Counted from the first letter of the stretch, positions 1 to 10,600 are shown. The stretch is DNA of 33,984 nt from Gammaproteobacteria bacterium (GCA_026713705.1 JAPONY010000089.1:1-33984); one strand, 5' to 3'. The notes: generated by a model not told the origin, from the sequence alone. Numbers and translations are program-made.

Positions 1-129
1 ACCTTGTCGCGGGAGGTGGCCGCATGGCAGGCGCACCGGGATCGGATGAAGGCGACAGTGGACTGGCAGTTCACGACCCAGGATGCCCGCATCAAACTGA
101 AACGCCTCTATCCGACATTTTATGCGTGA
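1..129 (+). CDS. IS630-family transposase, 3' end only (partial)
   Basis: Reading from base 1 gives 42 residues and a TGA stop at 127-129. The segment includes VDWQFTTQDARIKLKRLYP, which matches the usual C-terminus of IS630/Tc1-mariner-type DDE transposases (a WxFTTxDARxKLxxLYP pattern). The catalytic domain and the start lie outside the window, so activity cannot be judged. The element must extend leftward. Its right terminal repeat should lie within roughly the next 50 bases, but I cannot define it with only one end visible. The family call is from recall of the C-terminal motif. Confidence 0.75.
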   Translation, partial: TLSREVAAWQAHRDRMKATVDWQFTTQDARIKLKRLYPTFYA

Positions 130-432
130 CACGACACTAGTTCTCCGTTGCGTAAAGCTTTTAACAACTGTTTGGGAAATTTCTTCACCGAATCCCCCGA
201 TAGGGAGTAAATATTTATTAAGCCAAAGAGAATTTTACATAGGCATTTTGAGCACCAATTTTCTCATGGGCATGAAACTAGACTTGTTGAATATATTCTC
301 GACCCGCTGCCTGACCGAAAACTTAAGACAAAACTTTAGGAAAAACACGAATTCGCTACAATAAACCACTCAGTCAACCACCCACATACCTTAGTTAACT
401 ACGATTCCGGAAATCCGGGTCAAGGAAAGACC
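130..432. other. AT-rich gap between transposase end and ndk
   Basis: About 300 bases that are clearly richer in A and T than the genes on either side. An 80-codon open frame (122-364, +) starts inside the transposase stop region and gives a protein I do not recognise. It has no convincing ribosome binding site, so I do not call it a gene. The segment probably holds the right end of the IS630 element plus the ndk promoter region. Confidence 0.5.
335..362 (+). promoter_or_regulatory. Possible ndk promoter
   Basis: A TACAAT -10-like hexamer at 357-362 is preceded 16 bases upstream by a weak TTTAGG at 335-340. Transcription would start near 369 and give a leader of about 60 bases. A Shine-Dalgarno-like AAGGAAAG at 422-429 precedes the ATG at 433. 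The -35 match is poor. Confidence 0.35.
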
Positions 433-864
433 ATGGCCGTAGAACAGACCCTTTCTATCATTAAGCCGGACGCGGTTGGCAACAACCACATTGGCTCTAT
501 CTACCAGCGGTTCGAGGCGGCAGGACTACGCATCGTTGCCGCCCGCATGATGCACCTTTCCCAGGAACAAGCGGAAGCGTTCTATGCAGTGCACCGGGAA
601 CGCCCGTTTTATCCGGACTTGGTCGATTTCATGACCTCCGGTCCCGTCATCGTGCAGGTTCTCGAGGGCGAAAATGCAATTGCGCGCCACCGCGAAGTGA
701 TGGGTGCAACTGATCCGGCCGAGGCTGCCCCCGGTACAATCCGCGCCGACTTTGCAACCCAGGTCGACGAGAACGCAGTCCACGGTTCAGATGGCCCCGA
801 TACTGCGCGCACAGAAATCGACTTTTTCTTTAGCTCCGAGGAGATTTGTCCTCGTACACGATGA
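433..864 (+). CDS. ndk: Nucleoside diphosphate kinase
   Basis: 143 residues, the normal length for the family. It transfers the gamma-phosphate from ATP to other nucleoside diphosphates through a phosphohistidine intermediate, in the cytoplasm. Visible signatures are the N-terminal [10 protein letters not shown] with K11 and the active-site motif NAVHGSDG with the phosphorylated histidine at residue 117. The ATG at 433 has AAGGAAAG a few bases upstream. It is the first gene of a tight forward run. Its TGA (862-864) overlaps the ATG at 861 proposed for rlmN, so the two are probably translationally coupled. In many gammaproteobacteria ndk also sits directly before rlmN, which supports the call. 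Confidence 0.97.
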   Translation: MAVEQTLSIIKPDAVGNNHIGSIYQRFEAAGLRIVAARMMHLSQEQAEAFYAVHRERPFYPDLVDFMTSGPVIVQVLEGENAIARHREVMGATDPAEAAPGTIRADFATQVDENAVHGSDGPDTARTEIDFFFSSEEICPRTR

Positions 865-1988
865 AGCCTGTGCCCGGTCATATTCCCCTACTTGGGTGGA
901 GTCGGAAACGGTGGGTTGACTGGCTGGCGGATCAAGGCTGTTCGCCGGTTCATGCAGCGTCTCTGGTTCGAGAAATTCATCGCCATGGCGAGTTGAGCCT
1001 GGAGCGGATGGATTCTATTCCCCGGCATGTGCGTGCTGTTTTGTTTGGGCAGACGGAGTGCGTGCTGCCAAGTATCGTCGAGTCCAGCTGTGCTCGGGAC
1101 GGGACACGCAAGTGGCTGTTGCGCTTAGCTTGCGGCGATGTCATTGAAACGGTATTGATTCCGGCCGCAGGGCGTGCCACTTTATGTCTGTCTTCGCAGG
1201 CTGGTTGCGCACTCAATTGCACGTTTTGTCGAACTGCCCGCAGCGGGTTCGGTCGCAACCTCACGGCGCATGAGATCGTATCCCAGTTATGGCTGGTTCG
1301 GCATCGCCTGCAACCGGACATACCGGTGACTCACGTTGTGTTCATGGGAATGGGAGAGCCGTTGGCAAACCTCGACGCGGTCGCCGATGCGGCAAATCTG
1401 TTTCGGGACTCCCACGCTTATTCCATGGGATGTCGCCAAGTCACGGTCAGCACGGCCGGGCTGGTTCCAGGCATTGACCGTCTACGGCAGGTTGCCGACG
1501 TTAGTCTGGCAGTCTCGCTGCATGCCCCGGACGACGCGTTGCGCACGCAACTGATGCCAATCAATGCCCGCTACCCGATCGACGACCTACTGGCTGCATG
1601 TCGGCGTTATGTTGATGGGGGTTCGCGCAAGCGCAAAATCATCATCGAATACGTGTTGCTGGATGATGTCAACGATAGTTCCGAATGCGCGCGGGCATTG
1701 GCGAAACGACTTCGCAATCTGCCCTGTAAGGTTAATTTGATCCCGTTCAACGCCTTCCCGGAGAGCGGTTATGCCGCCTCACCCGAATCCGTGCGCACCC
1801 GATTCCGTGAGATCCTGTGCGAGGAAGGTATTGTCGCCACCACTCGCCGGCCTCGGGGCGATGACATTGCCGCGGCCTGCGGCCAGTTGGCAGGCGACAT
1901 CCGAAGGCCTCATGAGGGCATGCCGTGGGTGGATCGTCCCGTCCTGATGCACGAACCGCTGTCGACAGCACCAGGAGCCATGGCATGA
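861..1988 (+). CDS. rlmN: 23S rRNA/tRNA adenine-C2 methyltransferase RlmN
   Basis: Radical-SAM enzyme that methylates C2 of A2503 in 23S rRNA and A37 of some tRNAs. From the ATG at 861 it is 375 residues. The CxxxCxxC cluster motif is present as CALNCTFC (C116, C120, C123). MGMGEPLAN follows, and the C-terminal methyl-carrying cysteine is C340 in AAACGQL. I prefer the ATG at 861 because it forms an ATGA overlap with the ndk stop. An in-frame TTG at 846 sits only two bases after a GAGGAG and is a less likely alternative. The stop at 1986-1988 overlaps the hisS ATG. The genes that often lie between rlmN and hisS (pilF/pilW, rodZ, ispG) are absent. Confidence 0.95.
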   Translation: MKPVPGHIPLLGWSRKRWVDWLADQGCSPVHAASLVREIHRHGELSLERMDSIPRHVRAVLFGQTECVLPSIVESSCARDGTRKWLLRLACGDVIETVLIPAAGRATLCLSSQAGCALNCTFCRTARSGFGRNLTAHEIVSQLWLVRHRLQPDIPVTHVVFMGMGEPLANLDAVADAANLFRDSHAYSMGCRQVTVSTAGLVPGIDRLRQVADVSLAVSLHAPDDALRTQLMPINARYPIDDLLAACRRYVDGGSRKRKIIIEYVLLDDVNDSSECARALAKRLRNLPCKVNLIPFNAFPESGYAASPESVRTRFREILCEEGIVATTRRPRGDDIAAACGQLAGDIRRPHEGMPWVDRPVLMHEPLSTAPGAMA

Positions 1989-3247
1989 GTCGGCTGCAAT
2001 CAGTGCGCGGGATGCACGATGTTCTGCCCGACGAGGTTCAACTCCGGCGTAGGATCGAGCAGGTTTGGATCGAGGTGGCACATGGGTTCGGCTACGAGGA
2101 AATCCGCTTTCCGTTGGTGGAGTCCACTGAACTCTTCCAGCGTTCCATTGGAGAAGCGACCGATATCGTGGCAAAGGAGATGTACACCTTCGAGGATCGC
2201 AATGGGGACTCATTGAGCCTGCGCCCGGAGGGAACGGCAAGTTGCGTGCGCGCGGCGGTCCAGCATGGGCTTATCCCTAATCGGCAACAGCGCCTGTGGT
2301 ACTTGGGCTCATTTTTCCGGCATGAGCGTCCGCAGAAAGGCCGTCTGCGGCAGTTTGACCAGTTCGGCGTGGAAACCTTCGGGATGTGCGGACCGGACAT
2401 TGATGCTGAGATTCTCCTGCTGGGTTGGCAGGGCTGGCAGAGGCTCGGCCTGTCTCCCCGGCTGGTTCTGAACACGTTGGGAAACCCGGAGGAGCGCCTG
2501 GCTTGGCGGAAGCAGCTGGTGGAGTATTTCTCGCGGTTTGAATCGCAATTGGAGGAAGATGACCGACGGAGGCTCAAAACCAATCCATTACGATTGTTGG
2601 ACAGCAAGTCGAAATCTATTCAGGACCTTCTGGAAGAAGCCCCCCGGCTAGAGAATTTGTTGGGAGAGGAATCCCGGACGCATTTTGACGGCTTGAGGGA
2701 AACACTGGATGCCCATGGGATCGACTACGCCATCGACCCGAAGTTGGTTCGGGGATTGGATTACTATGACTTCACCGTGTTCGAGTGGGTGGAGGATAGC
2801 CTAGGAGCCCAATCTGCGCTGGGCGGCGGTGGACGTTACGATCGCTTGGTCGAACAGTTGGGAGGACGGGCGACTCCGGCCGCGGGGTTCGCGCTCGGGC
2901 TGGAACGAATTCGCGAATGCTTGGAGGCAACGGCAGATACGGCAGTAGATGTCTACCTCGTCGCCTTGGGGAAGGATGCGACTGCACGCATGTACTCCCT
3001 GGGGATGCAGCTGAGGGAACAGATGCCGGGCCTTCGAATTCGTACGAATATGGAAGCAGGAAGCATGAAGGCCCAGTTGCGCCGTGCCGACAAAAGCGGT
3101 GCGCGGGCTGTCCTGATAATGGGCGAGGAAGAGCTGAACCAGAAAAGCGTCGTTCTGAAATTCCTGCGGGGTCCGGAAGAGCAGCAGACGGTTTTGTTGG
3201 ATAATATTAAGTTGGCTATCGCCGAACACTTTTCACCTACAGGATAA
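1985..3247 (+). CDS. hisS: Histidyl-tRNA synthetase
   Basis: Class II aminoacyl-tRNA synthetase that charges tRNA-His, a cytoplasmic homodimer in this family. 420 residues from the ATG at 1985. The start [17 protein letters not shown] matches the usual HisS N-terminus. The open frame extends further upstream inside rlmN, but that extension has no family support. The histidine-A motif is visible as RGLDYYDFTVFEW from residue 256 and the histidine-B region as ALGGGGRYDRL from about 278. A C-terminal anticodon-binding domain follows. The ATG overlaps the rlmN stop as ATGA. Five bases separate it from the next gene, so it belongs to the same transcription unit. Confidence 0.97.
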   Translation: MSRLQSVRGMHDVLPDEVQLRRRIEQVWIEVAHGFGYEEIRFPLVESTELFQRSIGEATDIVAKEMYTFEDRNGDSLSLRPEGTASCVRAAVQHGLIPNRQQRLWYLGSFFRHERPQKGRLRQFDQFGVETFGMCGPDIDAEILLLGWQGWQRLGLSPRLVLNTLGNPEERLAWRKQLVEYFSRFESQLEEDDRRRLKTNPLRLLDSKSKSIQDLLEEAPRLENLLGEESRTHFDGLRETLDAHGIDYAIDPKLVRGLDYYDFTVFEWVEDSLGAQSALGGGGRYDRLVEQLGGRATPAAGFALGLERIRECLEATADTAVDVYLVALGKDATARMYSLGMQLREQMPGLRIRTNMEAGSMKAQLRRADKSGARAVLIMGEEELNQKSVVLKFLRGPEEQQTVLLDNIKLAIAEHFSPTG

Positions 3248-3252
3248 CGATC

Positions 3253-3885
3253 ATGGCTTTAAGCCCTGAAGAACAACAACAACTTGAAGAATTCCGGGAT
3301 TGGTGGAAAGCCAACCTCGTATGGGTATTGCTGGGCGCAGGACTGGCACTTGGAGGCGTCGGAGGCTACAAGGGCTGGAACTACTGGCAGGACCAGAGCA
3401 TGATGGGCGCGGCCGCACTGTATCAGCAGTATCGAACCCATCTTGAAGACGAGCAGGCGCAGCAGGCTCATGAGATGGGAGAGCGCTTGCGGAATGAGTA
3501 TGGTGGCACTTCGTACGCCTTGATGGCCAGCCTGATTTCCGCCCGGCTGCACCAGGAAGACCAGCAGGTGGAAGAGGCGATTCGCTTATTGGGATGGGCG
3601 CATGAGACTTCGGACGATCCGCTTTTTACGCCGGTAGCGGCGTTGCGCCTTGCCAGATTGCATGCGGCGCAACAGCAGTGGGAAAAAGGTCTGGCGGTTT
3701 TGGCCGATGTGTCGCTGGAGGGCTACGAAGGTTTGGTGCATGAAATCCGCGGCGACCTGTACCGACAATCCGGCCGGGCTCAAGAAGCCCGTCATGAATA
3801 TGTTCAGGCACTTGAGAAAGGGAATGGAGGGGAGTTTCTCGAACTGAAGCTTGCCGAGCTCGGAGAGCAGAGTGAAGCCGATTGA
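3253..3885 (+). CDS. yfgM: YfgM-type tetratricopeptide membrane protein
   Basis: 210 residues. A short charged cytoplasmic N-terminus (EEQQQLEEFRDWWKAN) is followed by one membrane segment at about residues 20-42 (LVWVLLGAGLALGGVGGY). The remainder is a helical periplasmic domain with TPR-like repeats. In E. coli YfgM associates with the SecYEG translocon and PpiD and helps periplasmic chaperone handover. The hisS-yfgM-bamB-der order is the standard gammaproteobacterial arrangement. The 3' end overlaps the start of bamB by 14 bases. Function is assigned from family and order, with no catalytic motif to test. Confidence 0.9.
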   Translation: MALSPEEQQQLEEFRDWWKANLVWVLLGAGLALGGVGGYKGWNYWQDQSMMGAAALYQQYRTHLEDEQAQQAHEMGERLRNEYGGTSYALMASLISARLHQEDQQVEEAIRLLGWAHETSDDPLFTPVAALRLARLHAAQQQWEKGLAVLADVSLEGYEGLVHEIRGDLYRQSGRAQEARHEYVQALEKGNGGEFLELKLAELGEQSEAD

Positions 3886-5077
3886 TTCGGCGGTCCTGCT
3901 GGCCGCTTGTGCGGCAGGATTGTCAGCCTGCAGCGGTATGTCTAACCCGCTCATTGGCCTTCAGGAACTTTGGGAGGAAGACCTGTCGCGTATCGCCGAA
4001 CTGCAGCCGGTGGTCAACCGAATTGCGCTGACTCCGCTGTGGGACCATTCGGTTGGCTCGGAGTACAGTGACCCCGACAGCCACGTCGCCCCGTGGATTG
4101 ACCGCGATCATGTGTTGCTGGCTGCCAATGATGGCGAGGTGGTGGCGCTGAATGCTTCGACGGGCGCAAGGATTTGGGAGGCGAGTGTCGAGGGGACGAT
4201 TCTGGCTGGAGTCGCAGCCGACGAGCGTCAAGCCTATGTCGGGACTTGGGAGCAGGAAGTATTTGCCTTGAATCGGGAAACCGGTGCCCAGGTCTGGAAG
4301 CAGACCATGCCCAGCGAGGTTCTGAATCTGAAGGCGCTGCCGGATGGCCGGTTGGCTGTTCGAACCAATGACGGCCGCCTGAGCGTGTTGAATGCTGAGG
4401 ATGGGGAGCAGTTGTGGAGCCATGTTCACGGCAGTCCTAGCCTGACTTTGCGTGGTGCGGGTGAGCCGGAAGCTCAGGACGACCGGGTGCTCTCCGGATT
4501 TGACGATGGGCGGCTGATTGCATTTGATGCCCAGAGTGGATTGCAGCATTGGGAAGTGCGGTTGGCGATCCCGACTGGACGAACCGAACTGGAACGAATC
4601 GTGGATGTAGACGGGCCGGTTCGATTGGCAGAAGGGGTGGCCTATGCTGCTGCACTAAGCAATCAGGTTGGTGCAGTGGAGACGGTGGAAGGCAACCTGC
4701 TGTGGTCGAAAGAGGTGCAGGCCATGCATGCTCCGGCTGTGGATGAAGTGGCCGTTTACGTGACCGACCTTCACAGTACCTTGTGGTCGCTGGACCGGAG
4801 GAATGGCGGTGTGTACTGGGAGCAGGATGAGCTCGCTTACCGGAATCTCGGCGCACCCGCGTCGACCGGCTTGCACGTGATCGCAGTGGATTTCGAGGGC
4901 TATCTGCACTGGTTACGGATCACCGATGGCGAGATTGTGGCGCGCCACAAGGTCGACGGTCCCTTGCAAGCGCCGCCGCAAGTACGGCTGGACCGGATCT
5001 ATCTGCTGCACCTCAACGGCCGGTTTGCGGCCTATCAGTTTGTCCCGCTGCTGGGGACGGCCGCGGGCGACTCATGA
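3872..5077 (+). CDS. bamB: BAM complex lipoprotein BamB
   Basis: 401 residues from a GTG at 3872. BamB is the beta-propeller lipoprotein of the BAM machine that inserts outer-membrane beta-barrels. The start was chosen because a GGAGAG at 3862-3867 is well placed and because it produces a lipoprotein signal peptide ending in LSAC, with the lipidated cysteine at residue 20. An in-frame TTG at 3851 would add seven residues and is less likely. Repeated PQQ/WD-like blades such as VVALNASTGARIWEA and VFALNRETGAQVWKQ run through the protein. It is flanked by yfgM and der as in most relatives. Translation probably couples to yfgM, whose coding sequence it overlaps. Confidence 0.95.
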   Translation: MKPIDSAVLLAACAAGLSACSGMSNPLIGLQELWEEDLSRIAELQPVVNRIALTPLWDHSVGSEYSDPDSHVAPWIDRDHVLLAANDGEVVALNASTGARIWEASVEGTILAGVAADERQAYVGTWEQEVFALNRETGAQVWKQTMPSEVLNLKALPDGRLAVRTNDGRLSVLNAEDGEQLWSHVHGSPSLTLRGAGEPEAQDDRVLSGFDDGRLIAFDAQSGLQHWEVRLAIPTGRTELERIVDVDGPVRLAEGVAYAAALSNQVGAVETVEGNLLWSKEVQAMHAPAVDEVAVYVTDLHSTLWSLDRRNGGVYWEQDELAYRNLGAPASTGLHVIAVDFEGYLHWLRITDGEIVARHKVDGPLQAPPQVRLDRIYLLHLNGRFAAYQFVPLLGTAAGDS

Positions 5078-5092
5078 TCCAAGCTTCCGGCC

Positions 5093-6406
5093 ATGATTCC
5101 CGTCGTCGCTTTGCTCGGCCGACCGAATGTCGGCAAGTCCACACTTTTTAACCGCCTGACCGGCAGCCGGGACGCTCTGGTTGCAGATATCCCCGGGGTC
5201 ACCCGGGATCGGCGCTATCGGTTGGCAAACCATAATGGCCGCACTTTCGTAGTAGTAGACACAGGCGGTATTACCGAAGCCCATACCGAGATGGAACAGG
5301 GGCTGATGCGGCAGACCGAACAGGCGATTGCAGAGGCCGACATACTGGTGCTGGTGCTGGATGCGCAGGAGGGATGCGTGGCCAGCGATCAAGAACTTCA
5401 TGCGCGCTTGCGTACCTGCGGCAAGCCCCTCCTTGTCGCGGTCAACAAGGTGGACGGGCGCGACTCGCACGCGGTGTTGGCGGAGTTTGCCGAACTTGGC
5501 GCAGGCGCATTGTTTGGAATCAGCGCGAAACGGGGCTCGGGAGTTGCGGCATTACTGGAATCCGCGATTCCGGTTCAAGCTGAGTCAGCGGAGCCAGAGC
5601 CGGACCCAACCCGAATCCGGATTGCCGTGATCGGACGGCCCAACGCAGGCAAGTCGACTCTAATCAACCACCTTCTGAAAAGCGACCGGCTGGTTGTGTC
5701 CCCGGAGCCGGGAACGACTCGGGACAGCATTGACGTGCAACTAGAGTTCCGTGGCCGGGAAATGACCTTGGTCGATACGGCCGGGATCCGCCGCAAGAGT
5801 CGAATCGAATCAGATTCGCTCGAGGGTTTCAGCGTGGCGCAGGCACTACGTTCGGTGCAACGTGCCCAAGTGGCGATGGTGGTGATTGATTCCGAACAGG
5901 GAGCGGCGGAGCAGGATATGGCACTGGCCGGATTGGCACTGGATACGGGTCGTGCTGTCGTAGTGGCTCTCAACAAGTGCGATTTGCTGGATTCGGAACA
6001 ACAGGCATGGGCCGCACAGCGTTTGGGGCGCCGGTTTCAGTTTGCTTCCTACCTTCCGATCGTCCGTACATCCGGGGTTCGGGGTTCGGGGCTTGGCCGC
6101 TTATTGCGAGAAACGGTTTTACTGCATGATGCGGCAGAGCGAAGTTTTTCCACGCCGGAGATCAACAATTTTCTACGGCAGGCCGTGCAGCAAAACCCTC
6201 CCCCGAGGGTACGCGGAGGCCAAATCCAGATCCGGTACGGTCATCAGGGCGGGAATCACCCGTTGCGACTTGTCTTGCACGGTTCTCGCCTTGAACTGAT
6301 GCCGCAGGCCTATCGCCGTTATCTGGCTAATCGGTTTCGTAAAGCCTATCGCCTGCCAGGGGTTCCGATCGCGTTGACTTGCCGCAAGACGCAGGGGCGG
6401 AACTGA
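5093..6406 (+). CDS. der: Ribosome-associated double GTPase Der (EngA)
   Basis: 437 residues. Der is an essential GTPase with two tandem G domains that acts in late 50S subunit assembly. The two P-loops are GRPNVGKS at residues 9-16 and GRPNAGKS at 181-188. Matching switch and guanine-recognition motifs follow each (NKVDG in the first domain, NKCDL in the second), and a KH-like C-terminal domain comes last. Length is slightly below that of enterobacterial Der. The ATG lies 15 bases after the bamB stop with no strong ribosome binding site, so coupling to bamB is likely. It ends 16 bases before the convergent cysZ-like gene, with no obvious hairpin terminator in the gap. Confidence 0.97.
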   Translation: MIPVVALLGRPNVGKSTLFNRLTGSRDALVADIPGVTRDRRYRLANHNGRTFVVVDTGGITEAHTEMEQGLMRQTEQAIAEADILVLVLDAQEGCVASDQELHARLRTCGKPLLVAVNKVDGRDSHAVLAEFAELGAGALFGISAKRGSGVAALLESAIPVQAESAEPEPDPTRIRIAVIGRPNAGKSTLINHLLKSDRLVVSPEPGTTRDSIDVQLEFRGREMTLVDTAGIRRKSRIESDSLEGFSVAQALRSVQRAQVAMVVIDSEQGAAEQDMALAGLALDTGRAVVVALNKCDLLDSEQQAWAAQRLGRRFQFASYLPIVRTSGVRGSGLGRLLRETVLLHDAAERSFSTPEINNFLRQAVQQNPPPRVRGGQIQIRYGHQGGNHPLRLVLHGSRLELMPQAYRRYLANRFRKAYRLPGVPIALTCRKTQGRN

Positions 6407-6422
6407 CGCTTACTTTTTGATC

Positions 6423-7154
6423 TCAGCGTGGTGCCGGAGAGTCGAAGGGCTTTTCTTGGCAGAGCCGAGTGGCGGCAACGACTCCGGCCGGTACGGACAT
6501 TAGATTCAGGACAGGGGTCAAAGAAAGCAGCAATTGCCCGGCTCCAAACCCCAAGGCCAAAGCTCCCTGCCGTTTTACCCGTTCCCGCAACTGCCGTAGG
6601 GGGGTTCCGGCCTCACTGAGCGGATAGTCCAGATACTCGACGGCGCACCAGTAAATCCCAAAGTAAAGAAGCACCACTTGGGCAAGGAAGCCGACGAAGG
6701 GGAGGAAGGACATGGCGAGCAGCGGGAGGAACCACGCGAGATAGACGGCAAGTTTCAGGACCTCGTGGCCGATTAACCGCAGGTCGTTGCGCCAGGTCTG
6801 TTTCTCCGCGGCCTGCGTCAGCGGATCGTCCGGTCGCATTTGCATGAGTGCCCGGCAGAGCCGAGCATTGAATGGCGCGGCGATCAAATTGGCAAGACGA
6901 GCGAAACTGAACAGGGTGGCGGCCAGTGCGATCAGCATGAACAGTGGCCACAATAGCCATTCCAGCCATCCCAGCCACCCGGGCAAGAGATCGGAAATCC
7001 AAGCGTTGACCTGTACGACCAGAAAATAGAAGGCGACGGAGAACAGTACGGTATTGATGATGATCGGCCACCATGCCAACGCGCGCAGGCGGGGCTGGAA
7101 CAGAACACCCAGCCCACGCCAGGGGTATCCGAAACCGATTAGGAAGTCTTTCAA
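6423..7154 (-). CDS. cysZ: CysZ-like (EI24 family) inner-membrane protein
   Basis: 243 residues, strongly hydrophobic with several membrane segments, for example [20 protein letters not shown] near residues 27-46. The N-terminal [19 protein letters not shown] and the [14 protein letters not shown] region are typical of the EI24/CysZ family. E. coli CysZ is a sulfate transporter feeding cysteine synthesis, but many family members are uncharacterised. The start is a TTG whose bases overlap the queF stop (TTGA), implying coupling to queF. There are no cysteine-biosynthesis neighbours, so the sulfate role is inferred from family alone. Confidence 0.8.
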   Translation of the reverse strand: MKDFLIGFGYPWRGLGVLFQPRLRALAWWPIIINTVLFSVAFYFLVVQVNAWISDLLPGWLGWLEWLLWPLFMLIALAATLFSFARLANLIAAPFNARLCRALMQMRPDDPLTQAAEKQTWRNDLRLIGHEVLKLAVYLAWFLPLLAMSFLPFVGFLAQVVLLYFGIYWCAVEYLDYPLSEAGTPLRQLRERVKRQGALALGFGAGQLLLSLTPVLNLMSVPAGVVAATRLCQEKPFDSPAPR

Positions 7155-7549
7155 CGCGCCGGGGGGAGGCTGACGGATTCAGGTCCCACCCAGCCTTCTT
7201 TTCGATGCTCGACGGTGACCGTCGTGGTGATACCGCCGCGTACCCGGAACGCCGCGGTCAGTCGCATGAAGCGAGGGGACAGAAGTGCCGTCAAATCATT
7301 GAGAATCTGGTTGCTGACGGCCTCGTGAAATGCGCCCTCGTCCCGGAACGACCAGAAATACAGTTTGAGGGATTTAAGTTCGACGCACAAGGTATCCGGG
7401 ACATATTCCAGAGTCAATGCCGCGAAATCGGGCTGTCCGGTCAGCGGGCACAGGCAAGTGAACTCCGGAATTTCCAGGCAAATGGTATAATCCCGACCGG
7501 GTTCAGGATTATCAAAAGTCTCAAGTGCTTTGGATGGCTGGGCAGTCAT
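7151..7549 (-). CDS. queF: NADPH-dependent 7-cyano-7-deazaguanine reductase QueF
   Basis: 132 residues, corresponding to the short single-domain QueF type (YkvM-like) and not the double-length E. coli enzyme. It reduces preQ0 to preQ1 in the queuosine tRNA-modification pathway. The active-site block [12 protein letters not shown] holds the thioimide-forming cysteine C34 and the acid D41. The [16 protein letters not shown] segment is the conserved substrate and NADPH region. The ATG at 7549 is used, divergent from smc. The stop overlaps the start of the cysZ-like gene. No other queuosine gene is in the window. Confidence 0.95.
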   Translation of the reverse strand: MTAQPSKALETFDNPEPGRDYTICLEIPEFTCLCPLTGQPDFAALTLEYVPDTLCVELKSLKLYFWSFRDEGAFHEAVSNQILNDLTALLSPRFMRLTAAFRVRGGITTTVTVEHRKEGWVGPESVSLPPAR

Positions 7550-7621
7550 GGGGTACCACTCTCAGGTCAGTTTTCTGCCCCGAATAATCACGCGGCCATT
7601 CTAATACAGAGCTAGTCTGAG

Positions 7622-10600
7622 ATGCGCCTTTCCAGCATCCAGATGTCCGGGTTCAAGTCCTTTGTGGAACCGACCCGTGTCATTTTCGATTTACCGTTGA
7701 CGGGCGTAGTCGGCCCTAACGGCTGCGGCAAATCCAACATTATCGATGCCGTCCGCTGGGTGCTGGGCGAGAGTGCACGCAATATCCGCGGCGAGACTCT
7801 CGACGACATCATCTTCGACGGTTCGGAGTCCCGAAAACGCTTGGATCAGGCTTCAATCGAAGCCGTGATCGACAACAGCCTCGGGCGGATTGGCGGCGAA
7901 TACGCGAACTTCAGCGAAATCAGGATTCGTCGCGAAGTCTCACGCGAAGCAGAGCACCAATCCCGTTACTACATCAATGGCACCCATGTTCGCCGCAAGG
8001 ATGTCGCGGATCTGTTCCAAGGCACCGGACTTGGCCGGGGCAACTACGCCATCATTGCCCAAGGCATGGTGCAGGGACTGATTGAAGCCAAGCCCGAAGA
8101 GATGCGCAAATACATCGAAGAAGCCGCCGGGATTTCTTTGTACCGCGAACGTCGCCGGGAAACCGAAAACCGAATCCGCCGCACCGAGGAAAACCTCAGC
8201 CGGTTGCAGGACATACTGAAAGAGCATGAACAACGCCTGCGGCACCTGAAACAGCAAAAGGGGCAGGCGAGCAAACTCGAATCTTTGCAACAGGAACACC
8301 GTGCACGTGAAAACGAATGGGTAAGCTTGCAGCTTCGAGAGCAACGCAAGATCCTGGAAAACCGGGAAGAGGATTACGCACGAATTGAAAAGAAGCGGAT
8401 CGAGGAAGAGGACAGGCTGAAGGCCTTGAACGAGGGCTTTGAGCGAAAACGTAAGGCGTGTGACCTGAACCGGCAATCCATGGATGAGGCGGTGGCTCTC
8501 CACCAGCAGCTTCTAGCGGACGCGGGTTCTCTGGATCAGCGAATCCGCATGCAACGCGAGCGACGAGAGCAAGCAACCCAGGAGATTGAGCGGCTGGATG
8601 CGGAAATCGAGGAACTGGAGGAGAGTGGAGAGAAAATTCGGAAGGATTTGCAGCGGCTGGAACAGGAGCATAGCCAAAATCGCCAGGAGCTGTCCAGAAT
8701 CCAGGGTGACCGGGAGCAGGCGAAGACCCTGAGGGCAGAGCAGGCGCAAGCCCTTCGCCTGTGTCAGGAGCAGTCTGACACGATACGAGACCGACTCGGT
8801 TCGATCCGTGAGGAACGAACCAGAGGACAGGCGCAACTGCAGCAATATGAGAATGAATTGCAGCACCTGCGGGAAGCCGGCGGGGCGACGGAGGGGAGCG
8901 GGGATCCACGTGTTGCATTGCAGGATCAGTATGAGTCTGCGCGCGCTGCTTGGCAGCAATGCAAGGACCAGTTGGAACAGAATTGGGACCAGATTCAGCA
9001 GGCCCGACTGGAACTGAAGCAGCACGAGGAAGCCTTGGCGACGGCGCGAGGGAGCAAAACTCAGGCACAGGGGCGTCTGGCTTCGCTGGAGACGCTACAA
9101 CAGGCTGGTTTAACAAGTGATTCAGAGGCGCATGCAAAGGCTTTGCAGGACATGAACCTGCAGGGGGAACGCCTTATGGATCAAATCGAAGTGGAAAGCG
9201 GCTGGGAGTTCGCGGTAGAGACTGTGCTCGCAGAGAATTTGGAGGCCTTTTGCGTGAGCGGATTGCCGGAAACGGTGTCAGAAACGCGGGTATCCGGTAC
9301 AAGCCCGCTGATGCTACTTGATCGCTTGTCGCCAGAGGCGCGCGAATCTGACCGCATGTCGCTGGCGAGCCGAATCAAAAGCCCATTTTCGCTTGAATCC
9401 CAGTTGGGTGGCGTGCTGGCCGCCGAGACTTTGGAACAGGCTTATGCCGTACGCGATTCATTGCTGCCGCATCAGTCGGTCATCACTCAGAGCGGGGTTT
9501 GGCTGGGCCCGGATTGGATGCGTCTTCCGGCTGCGGAGGGTCAGGCGGAGGGGGCGTTGGAGCGGCGACGTGAAATTGATGCGCTGGGCGAGAAGCTGGA
9601 GCAACTGGAATCTGAATCCCGCGAGATGGGGCAGCGAAAACAGGCTGCAGAGCAGGAATTGCGGCAACGGGAGGAGCAGCGATCCGCCCTACAGGCCGAG
9701 TACGACCAGGCATTTGAAGCATTTGCTTCGAGCAAGGCTCGCCTGCAGGGACTGGAAAACCAGACCCAGCGATTAGAGAAATTGCAGAAAAACATCCGGC
9801 AATCCCACGGGAGGCTGCAGCAATGCGAGCGGCAGATCGGGCCTTTGGAGCAGGACCGTGCCCGTGCGGATGCGGCGCGTGCCGATGCGGAGGAGACTCT
9901 GCGGAAGAGCGACGAGAAGTTCCGACAACAATCAGAGGAATTCAACCAATTCCAGCTTGAGATCAATACGGCACAAATGAAACTCGAGACCCAGCAGCAG
10001 CAGTTGTCTCGTGAACAGAATATGCTGCAACGGCATCGTATGCGCCGAGATCAGTTGTCGCAGGGTCTGGAGCGGGTTCAGGAAGATGAGAACTTGGAAC
10101 AGCAATTAAAAGACAAGCGGGAGAAAGAGCAAGGGGCGAAGGAGAACATGCACAAGGAACGGACTGCCTCCGACCAATTGAATTCAGAATTGAGTGAACT
10201 GGACCGTAAGCGCTGGGAATCCAACCAGAAATCCACGGAACTCGGCAAGGAAATGCACGACAAGGATTTGAAACGGCAGGAGCTCCAGAGTATTTGCGAA
10301 CAGTTGCTGGGCCGGTTGCGCGAGCAGGAATGCGAGCCTGAGCAGATTCTGGAAGCTTTGCCGGAAGACGCTGGGGTCGAGCAATGGGAAGAGAAGGTGT
10401 CCAAGGTTTTGCGCAGGTTAGAGAGGATGCCGCCGGTCAACATGGCGGCGGCGCGGGAATACGACGAATTGCTGCAGCAGAAAAATCAGGAAGAAGAGCG
10501 TATGAACGATGTGCAGAAGGCATTGGAAAAATTGAATCATGCCATGGCGCAGATCGATCGCGAGACGCGTGAACGTTTTCGCCGTACGTTCAGCCAAGTC

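Noticed and set aside
122-364. 80-codon open frame upstream of ndk
   Set aside because: AT-rich, no ribosome binding site, starts in the transposase stop region and has no recognisable domain.
8196-9137. 313-codon open frame antisense to smc
   Set aside because: Low-complexity product rich in P, S and A, entirely inside the SMC coiled-coil coding sequence; a shadow of the codon bias there.
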